Shown: positions 58,344 to 64,000 of the stretch, one piece after another
How positions within the stretch are numbered: position 1 is the first letter of the stretch
Layout: the number at the start of each line of letters is the position of its first letter
Origin: JASHVB01 sp963762885
GTDB lineage: Bacteria > Pseudomonadota > Alphaproteobacteria > Acetobacterales > Acetobacteraceae
NCBI GenBank assembly: GCA_963762885.1
Contig: CAVXNH010000115.1
Span: 124,001-188,000 of the forward strand
DNA length: 64,000 bases
Direction: 5' to 3'
The notes under the pieces: generated by a model
Databases searched by the model: none
The model's input: only the letters and a program-made list of their open reading frames with translations
What the model was told of the DNA's origin: nothing
Translations under genes and position numbers: made by a program

Positions 58344-61300
58344 GTGAAACATCCGGGTTCCGTCCGCACGTTCCTGCCGTCCACCGTGCTGTGGCCCGTC
58401 GCTTTGGCCGCCGCCGCAGGGCTGTTCCTCGGCGTCTGGATCATCCTGGTGGGTGCCGAGCTGGCGCAGACCGGACGCCAGGCGAGCCAACAGGCGACCC
58501 TGGCCGCGCAAGGTGTGGCGGCCGGGGTCGATGCGACGCTCTCGCGCTTCACCGAACAGGTGCAGGCCATCCGCCCGGCGGATTTCGCCTCGACCGACCG
58601 GGTCGAGCAAACCGCACGGCTGCTGCGGCTGCAATCCCTGCTGCCCGCGGCGGCGACATTCATGGTCGGCGCCGATGGCCAGTTGCTGGCCGCGTCGGCA
58701 CCGTTTGCCCGTATCGATGCCGCGGTCGGCGATACGCCGTGGTTCCGTCGCGCGCTGGCCGCACCGGCGGGCTCGCTGGTGCCGCAACGCCAGGATACCC
58801 CGTGGCTGGGTGTAGCGTCCGGAGTTCCTGCCGACGCGCGCCGTGTCCGACGCTGCCGGCAAACCGGTTGGCCTGGTCGGCGCGATCCTGCCGCAAGCCT
58901 CGTTGCTGCGCCTGATCTCGCCGGACTGGCTGTCGCCGCAGGTCTCGCTGTTCCTGGTGGGCGGCGCCGGGGGCGAGTTGTTGCCGGGTGTGCAGGAACC
59001 CGCGGCGGAGGCTGGTGGACCGACAGGCTGGACGCAACGGCTGATGCTGTCGCTGCTGGCGTGGTTCGGCCAGCCGACGAACTGGACCGGAACGGCGCCG
59101 CTGCACACCATCGCAGCGGCGGTGGCCGCGACACTACCGACCGGCATCGCGCTGCCCCGCCAGGTGCTCAGCGCGCCGATCATCATCTCCGGATGCGCGC
59201 TGTTGGCGGCGTGGCTGAGCAGTGTTCTGATCTTCCTGGCGGCAAGGCGCAGGCCTCGGGTTCAGGCTGCGCCCGTCGGGTTCGGCGTGGACTGGCAGTG
59301 CGACCTGGAAGCGGCCGGGATCGTGGTGGCTCAGTACGGCAACCCGCCCGACGCGATCCGCGACAGCGTCGGACAGCCGTTGCTGACGGCGCTTGGCCCG
59401 CAGCGCGAGTTCAGGCGGGTCCGCCGAGATCGCCGCCGCGTTGCAGCAGCGCACGCCTCGTCAGGACATCGAGGTTATGCTGGGCGACCGCACTTGGCGG
59501 GTCTCGCTGGTGCCCGAGAAGGACGGCGGGTTCACCTGCTCCGGCCGCGACGTGACCGTCGAAGCGACCGCGGTGGCGGCGCGCGCTGCCGCCGAAACCG
59601 CGTTGGCGGACGCGCGGCGCAACCAGGATCGGCTGCTGACCTCGCTGGGGCACGACATCCGCACGCCGATGACCAGCATCATGGGCACCTGCGAGCTGCT
59701 GCTCGATGGCGATCTGGAGCAAGAGCAGAGGGTGTGGCTGGAACGGGTGCAGGGGAGTTGCGGGGCACTGCTGGGGATGCTGAACGGCCTGCTGGCCGTG
59801 TCCGAGGACGAGGCCGCACGCGGCGCGCTGGTGTGCGAGCCGGTGGACGTCAGTGTCCTGGTGCAGGAGGTCGTGGACATGCTGCGGCCGCAAGCGCGCG
59901 ACAAGGCGCTGGAGCTGCACACACGGTGCGACGACTTGCTGCGCGGCCAGTGGCTGGTCGATCCGTCTCGGCTGCGCCAGGTGGTGTTCAACCTTGCCAG
60001 CAACGCGGTGAAGTACACCCCCTCCGGCCGAGTGGAGATCCGAGCCTCGGCGGTCGAAACCGACGGCCAGAGCCGCCTGCGGATCGCGGTGTCGGATACC
60101 GGGCCGGGCATCGATCCGGCGGAACGTGAGGAGATCTTCGAGCGGTTCCGGCGCGGCCGCGCGCATGACGGAGCGGCGCAGGGCGGGTTGGGCCTCGGTC
60201 TGGCGCTGTGCCGGGAGAATGCCCGGGTGATGGGCGGCAGCATCACGGTGGAGAGCGCCCTGGGGGTGGGCAGCGAGTTCACCTTCGAATGTCCGGCCGA
60301 CCGAGTGCCGGTGCAGGACCGTCTGCTGCCCTTCGCCGGACGCACGGCGCTGATCGTCGCCGACGACGGGCCGGCCATTCGCGCTTTGGCAGGGCAGCTT
60401 GGCGAGCTTGGCCTGATGGTGGAAACCGCTCCCGACGGTTATTTGGGCCTGGCGTTGGCCGAACGGCTGGAGGCGCAGCGCGGCGCGGTGGACCTGGTGG
60501 TGCTGCAAGGCAACCTGCCCGGCATGCCAGGGGAGGTATTCGTCATCCGCCTGCGCAACACCGCGTTCGGCAACCGCGCGGCGGTGGTGTGGGTCGGCAA
60601 CGGCGCCGAGACGGCGGAAGTAGACGCGATCGTGCCGGCGCCGCCGGATGCGTATCAGGTCGCGTCGGTGGCGAAGCAGTTGCTGGCACAGCGGCCGTCG
60701 CTGGACGCGCTGGTGCCGCACAACTCACTGGTGCACGGCGGCCGTATCCTGCTGGTGGAGGACGACAAGGCCAACCAGACCCTGCTGGCGGCGGCGCTGT
60801 CCCGGCGTGGTTATACGGTGTTCACCGCCAGCAGTGGCGAGGAAGCGCTGCGGCTTACCGGGCACGATAGTTTCGACGTGGTGTTGATGGACCTGCAACT
60901 GCCCGGGCTTGACGGCTTCGAGACCGTGCGGCGCATGCGGGCGTTGCAAGGCCACGCGGCGACGGTGCCGATCATCGCATTGACCGCGTTGCAGGGCGCC
61001 AGGCTGCGGCAGCGCTGCGAGGAGTTGGGGTTCACATCGATGATGGAGAAGCCGGCCAATCTCGACCGGCTGACCGCTTCGCTGGATCGCCTGATTGGCG
61101 GCGCCGCTCAGGTGCAGTCCGGCGCCGTCGATTACGCCAGCGACGTGTCGATGGCGTACCTGGAGGAGATGGTCGCGGTTGTCGGGATCGATCGGGCCCG
61201 CGCCGGAGTTGCCGAGTTCATCGCGGACGCGACGGCACGCTGCCTGCGGTTGGGCGAACTGCTGCCGGGTTGGGAGGTCGAGGCGATCCTGCGCTCATGT

Positions 61301-61513
61301 GAGGCGATCAGCGGGCGGGCCGAAACCTGCGGGGCGTTCGCCCTGGGCGAACTGCTGGAAGAGATCGCCGACGCGGCGACCCGCAACGATCGCAACACGG
61401 CAGTGACGCTGATCGCCAGGCTCGATGCCGTGGTCGCGCGCTTGCCGGGGGCAATCCACGCGTGCCTGGACGACATCGAACGCCGCTGGCCGCGCGGCAG
61501 CAAGGCCGCGTAG
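58344..61513 (+). CDS. Membrane hybrid sensor kinase with two REC domains and a degenerate HPt (two frameshifts)
   Basis: About 1056 residues in three frames joined near 58830 and 59412. TM1 (LWPVALAAAAGLFLGVWIIL), a periplasmic cache-like sensor, and TM2 (APIIISGCALLAAWLSSVLI) come first. HisKA has His in LTSLGHDIRTPMTSIM (about residue 435); HATPase has NLASNAVKYT, DTGPGID and GLGLGLALC. The first REC lacks its phospho-accepting Asp (VDLVVLQGNLPGM, Gln). The second is intact (VVLMDLQLPGLDGF, about 848). The final HPt-like domain has CEAISGRAETCGA, with Glu where HPt proteins have His. The pattern resembles BarA/ArcB-type phosphorelay kinases with partial loss of relay sites. Confidence 0.85.
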
Positions 61514-61525
61514 CGGCAGCAAGGC

Positions 61526-61567
61526 CAGGGCTCTACCCTTAGGATCCCCGCCAAAGGCAGAGCCCTG
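61526..61567. terminator. Candidate bidirectional terminator
   Basis: cagggctct and its exact inverse agagccctg enclose 24 bases between the convergent kinase and GluRS-like genes. The loop is long and no T-run follows, so the call is tentative. Confidence 0.35.
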
Positions 61568-61573
61568 ACCTTC

Positions 61574-62902
61574 CTACTGCCCCGCCACCTGCAGCCGCTG
61601 CACCGCTCGCGCGCGCCCGATCAGCGGCAGCAGTGCGCCCAGGTCGGGGCCGCCATCCTCGCCGGTCAAAGCCAGCCGCAGCGGCAGCGCCAGCGCCTCG
61701 CCGCTCCGCCCGGTAACCTCGGCCAGCGCCGCCGTCCAGTCCTGCCACACCGTGCCGTTCCACGGTTCCGGCGGCAGCAGTCCCAGAGCGGTACGCAGCA
61801 AGGTATGCTCTGGGATTTCCGGCGGCACGATCGATCCCGCCACCACGTCCCACCAGCCGCGCGCCTCGTTCAGCAGATCGAGTTCCCCGCGCACCGCGAG
61901 CCAGAACGAGTCGGTCGCGCCGGGCGGCAGCCGGTCCGAGACCGCGGCAAAGTCCAGCGCCTGCAACACCCGCCGGTTCAGCGCCAGCAACGTCGCCGCC
62001 TTGAACGGGGTCGGCTGCGCCGCGAACTTCGACAGCTCGAATGTCGCGGCCAGCGCCTGCAGCGACACCGCCTCCGGCGGCACCGCCGTGCCAACTCGGG
62101 CCAGGTAAGCCGCCAGCGCCGCCCCCTCCACCCCGTCATGCCGCAGGCTTCGCAACGTGCGAGCGTCCACCCGGCGCGCCAGCCGCTTCTCCCCCGCATC
62201 TTCCAGCGGCGGCAGATGCGCGAACCGCAGCCGTGATGCATCCCCACCCAGTGCCGCGTGTAGATCGATCGCGACCGCCGTCGCCGGCACCTGAGTGTCG
62301 CTGCGGACCAGATCGGTGATGCCGCACTCGAGGTCGTCCACGATGCCGGCAAACGCCCGCGTCGGCTCCCCATCCGCCTGCACCACGATCGGATCGGACA
62401 TCGACGGCAGCGCCACCTCCCGATGACCCAGCACCACGTCTCGCCACTCCACGGTCCGGTCAGACAACAGGAACCGCCAGTACGGCCGCTTGCCCCCGGC
62501 CTCCGCCGCCGCAAACTGGGCCTGCGTCAGCCGCAGCATCGCCCGATCGTAAGTTGGGGGCCGCCCCCGCTTCACCCGGTGATCGCGCTTGGCCCGCAAT
62601 TCGGCCTCGGACTCGAAGCACGGATACAGCCGCCCCGCCTGCTTCAGCGTCTCCGCCGCCTGAGCATACAGCGCGCGCCGCTCCGACTGCCGCAGCGTCG
62701 CGTCCCACGCGACCCCCAGCCAACCCAGCTCTTGCTCGATCGCTGCCGCATGCTCTGGAGTCGCCTGGGGCGCCAGATCGGCGAACCGCAGCAGCAGATG
62801 CCCGCCATGCCGCCGCGCATGCAGGAAGTTCAGCAGCGCAATCCGGGCCGTGCCGACCGTCATGGGACCGGTCGGGACAGCAGCAATACGAGCCCGGATC
62901 AT
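61574..62902 (-). CDS. Glutamyl-tRNA synthetase paralog with degenerate active site
   Basis: A 442-residue protein clearly of GluRS descent: MIRARIAAVPTGPMTVGTAR, LLNFLHARRHGGHLLLRF, YPCFESEAELRAKRDHRVKR, YWRFLL and the C-terminal LPLRLALTGEDGGPDLGALL align with the alphaproteobacterial GluRS2 type. Catalytic signatures are altered: A-P-S-P-T-G is AAVPTG, the HIGH-equivalent HVG is TVG, the DDTD acidic loop is ADLAP, RGEDH is RSDTQ, and KLSKR is KRLARR. ATP-dependent activation of glutamate is therefore doubtful, while the anticodon-binding half is well kept. The start at 62902 overlaps the stop of the small gene upstream (ATGA). It may bind tRNA or act as a regulator; a functional gltX must exist elsewhere. 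Confidence 0.82.
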   Translation of the reverse strand: MIRARIAAVPTGPMTVGTARIALLNFLHARRHGGHLLLRFADLAPQATPEHAAAIEQELGWLGVAWDATLRQSERRALYAQAAETLKQAGRLYPCFESEAELRAKRDHRVKRGRPPTYDRAMLRLTQAQFAAAEAGGKRPYWRFLLSDRTVEWRDVVLGHREVALPSMSDPIVVQADGEPTRAFAGIVDDLECGITDLVRSDTQVPATAVAIDLHAALGGDASRLRFAHLPPLEDAGEKRLARRVDARTLRSLRHDGVEGAALAAYLARVGTAVPPEAVSLQALAATFELSKFAAQPTPFKAATLLALNRRVLQALDFAAVSDRLPPGATDSFWLAVRGELDLLNEARGWWDVVAGSIVPPEIPEHTLLRTALGLLPPEPWNGTVWQDWTAALAEVTGRSGEALALPLRLALTGEDGGPDLGALLPLIGRARAVQRLQVAGQ

Positions 62903-63267
62903 TCTTCGAACTCGTCGTCCGCTTCGTCGCGCCGTGGATCCAGCGCCCGCCAGTCGCGCTCCTCCGCCCCCGCGGGCCGGTCCACGAAGTCGCCGAGTTC
63001 GGTGCCGCTGCGCCAGCCGGCCTCGCCTGCGTCCACCACCTCGGCGTCCTCGCCGAACGCGAACCAGGCCTCCAGCACCTCCTTCGTGGTGACGCCCGGG
63101 GCGCGGCACAGTTCCACCGAGTCGCGCACATAGCGCCGGGCGAAGGCGTTCGCCTGCATCAGGGTGGGGAAGCCGCCGATCTCCTCCACCACGTTATCCT
63201 GCGCGCCGCCCGACAGATCGAGGATGCGCACGCGCCATCCGCCCTCCGGCGCGAACAGGTCACTCAT
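62899..63267 (-). CDS. Conserved-looking acidic protein coupled to the GluRS-like gene
   Basis: A 122-residue soluble protein with no signal or membrane segment. The N-terminal half is likely a small alpha/beta domain (GGWRVRILDLSGG, then ANAFARRYVRDSVELC). The C-terminal third is acidic (DEADDEFEE end). No family is recognised. The ATG at 63267 is chosen; a TTG at 63273 would add two residues. Its stop overlaps the start of the GluRS-like gene, so the two are translated in a coupled manner and probably work together. Confidence 0.6.
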   Translation of the reverse strand: MSDLFAPEGGWRVRILDLSGGAQDNVVEEIGGFPTLMQANAFARRYVRDSVELCRAPGVTTKEVLEAWFAFGEDAEVVDAGEAGWRSGTELGDFVDRPAGAEERDWRALDPRRDEADDEFEE

Positions 63268-63676
63268 TGCCAAGGCAATTCGATGGGAGGGCCGGAGTCG
63301 TAAGGAGGCATCGGGAAGCTTTGGTCATGCGGAGGAAGCTAGAGGCGGGGCGCCGGTGAATCAACGCCACCCCGGGACGGCGGGTCGGCCGGCGCAGCGT
63401 TCGGGCGGCGGCGGGGCGAAGGCCGACCCCTCACCTGCATCCCGTCTGGCCACAGCGTAGACGGCGTCGGGTCGGGTCGGACGCACGCCGCGGCTGCCGC
63501 GGGGCGAGGCGGCCGAGGTCACAGACTCGTGACACCTCACGGCCGTCTTGCTTCGCTGCGCATGAGACGATGGCGCGGCGCCGAATTGGTGCCTGGACTT
63601 CTGGCGGGCACCCGGCGTCCGGGCATCCTCGGGGCCTGGCGTGGCTCGCGGCGAAGCAAGCAAGGGCTTAACGCAA
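63268..63676. other. 409-bp gap without a supported gene
   Basis: Very GC-rich sequence (gccgcggctgccgcggggcg is typical) with open frames on both strands that look non-coding (arginine-rich, no motif). It must contain the promoter of the 63267 gene. No repeat family copy is seen. Confidence 0.4.
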
Positions 63677-64000
63677 ATGCGGGCAGATGGACGCAAAACA
63701 CGCAAATGGGACATGGGCCACCGCAAGGTCGTCGCCCGGCGGCGGGAGAACGAGGCGGCGCTACGCTCGCGTGGCGTGGCACATGCGGCGCTGTTTGGCT
63801 CGTGCGCCCGCGGCGACGCGCGTCCCGACAGCGATACCGACATCATGATTGAGATCGATCCCGACGCACCCGTGGGCGTGTGGGAGTATGTCGCGCTCAA
63901 GAAATATATTGCCGGACTGTTCGATGGACCGGTCGATATCATCGCCGAGAGGATATTGGTGTCGAGTACGAACATCAGTCGAACCGGGGCAAATTGCGAT
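63677..64000 (+). CDS. MNT-type nucleotidyltransferase, cut by the right edge or decayed
   Basis: 108 codons with no stop before the edge. VAHAALFGSCARGDARPDSD followed by TDIMIEI holds the GS-x10-D-x-D motif, and WEYVALKKYIAGLFDGPVDI is the usual second half of MntA-like proteins. The start could be ATG at 63677 or at 63713. The typical C-terminus (about residue 90 onward) is not present: after DIIAE the sequence departs from the family pattern, suggesting a break near 63940. A HEPN partner would lie beyond the window. Confidence 0.65.
   Translation, partial: MRADGRKTRKWDMGHRKVVARRRENEAALRSRGVAHAALFGSCARGDARPDSDTDIMIEIDPDAPVGVWEYVALKKYIAGLFDGPVDIIAERILVSSTNISRTGANCD

Noticed and set aside
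63361..63975. A 204-codon minus-strand frame as a complete VapC toxin
   Set aside because: Only the first 12 residues resemble a PIN domain. The rest is antisense to the nucleotidyltransferase and lacks the further acidic residues.

Overview
The window is high-GC DNA from an alphaproteobacterium, most likely a Rhodospirillales/Acetobacteraceae-type heterotroph. The inference rests on codon use, an alphaproteobacterial SAM-II-like leader ahead of metZ, the odhA-odhB-lpd gene order, an AtuA-family/DUF4387 pair, and dense intergenic repeats of a kind common in such genomes. It is a chromosomal metabolic region. No phage, plasmid backbone, CRISPR array or complete insertion sequence was seen.

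Layout. 1-8459 (minus): a catabolic run of Ldh_2-type dehydrogenase, a lone xanthine-dehydrogenase-like large subunit, a ThDP enzyme, an FAD monooxygenase and a molybdopterin oxidoreductase cut by the left edge; a BNR beta-propeller protein diverges from it. 9790-14484: class III CoA-transferase, cinA, VOC protein, cupin, sulfotransferase. 14633-19380: D-amino-acid dehydrogenase-like oxidase with a peptide-type binding protein, a lytic transglycosylase with SPOR domain, and a small lipoprotein. 19450-24131: a polysaccharide-type ABC exporter pair, another peptide-type binding protein and an SMP-30 lactonase. 24186-32668 (minus): odhA, odhB, a possible toxin/immunity pair, a VOC gene, lpd, pdxA and a SnoaL-like gene. 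32669-35580: repeat-rich accessory zone with a MITE-like element, a DUF2852 membrane protein, a TetR regulator with a matching operator pair, and a decayed MNT-HEPN module. 35579-39698: a giant double hybrid histidine kinase. 39849-42622: aromatic-type monooxygenase, CoA-transferase A subunit and enol-lactonase-like hydrolase. 42722-46096: thiD-tenA and an M28 peptidase. 45967-52379: sugar-type ABC importer without ATPase, PhyH dioxygenase, SDR, MFS permease. 52516-55895: tRNA-Gly(CCC), SAM-II-like leader, metZ, DUF4387 and AtuA-family genes. 56241-64000: membrane protein, lipoprotein, hybrid kinase with degenerate phosphorelay sites, an active-site-degenerate glutamyl-tRNA synthetase paralog coupled to a small gene, and a partial nucleotidyltransferase.

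Thirteen genes, including odhA, pdxA and cinA, need one or two single-base frame corrections to give a full-length family member. None carries a nonsense codon, and several indels lie in G/C or A/T homopolymers, so I read most as sequence errors rather than gene decay and report each such gene as one CDS.

The items most worth following are the degenerate GluRS paralog with its coupled partner, the TGTAA-N7-TTACA operator pair of the TetR regulator, the toxin-like pair inside the 2-oxoglutarate dehydrogenase operon, the kinase whose HPt lacks its histidine, and a dispersed repeat that has rewritten the 3' ends of two unrelated genes.
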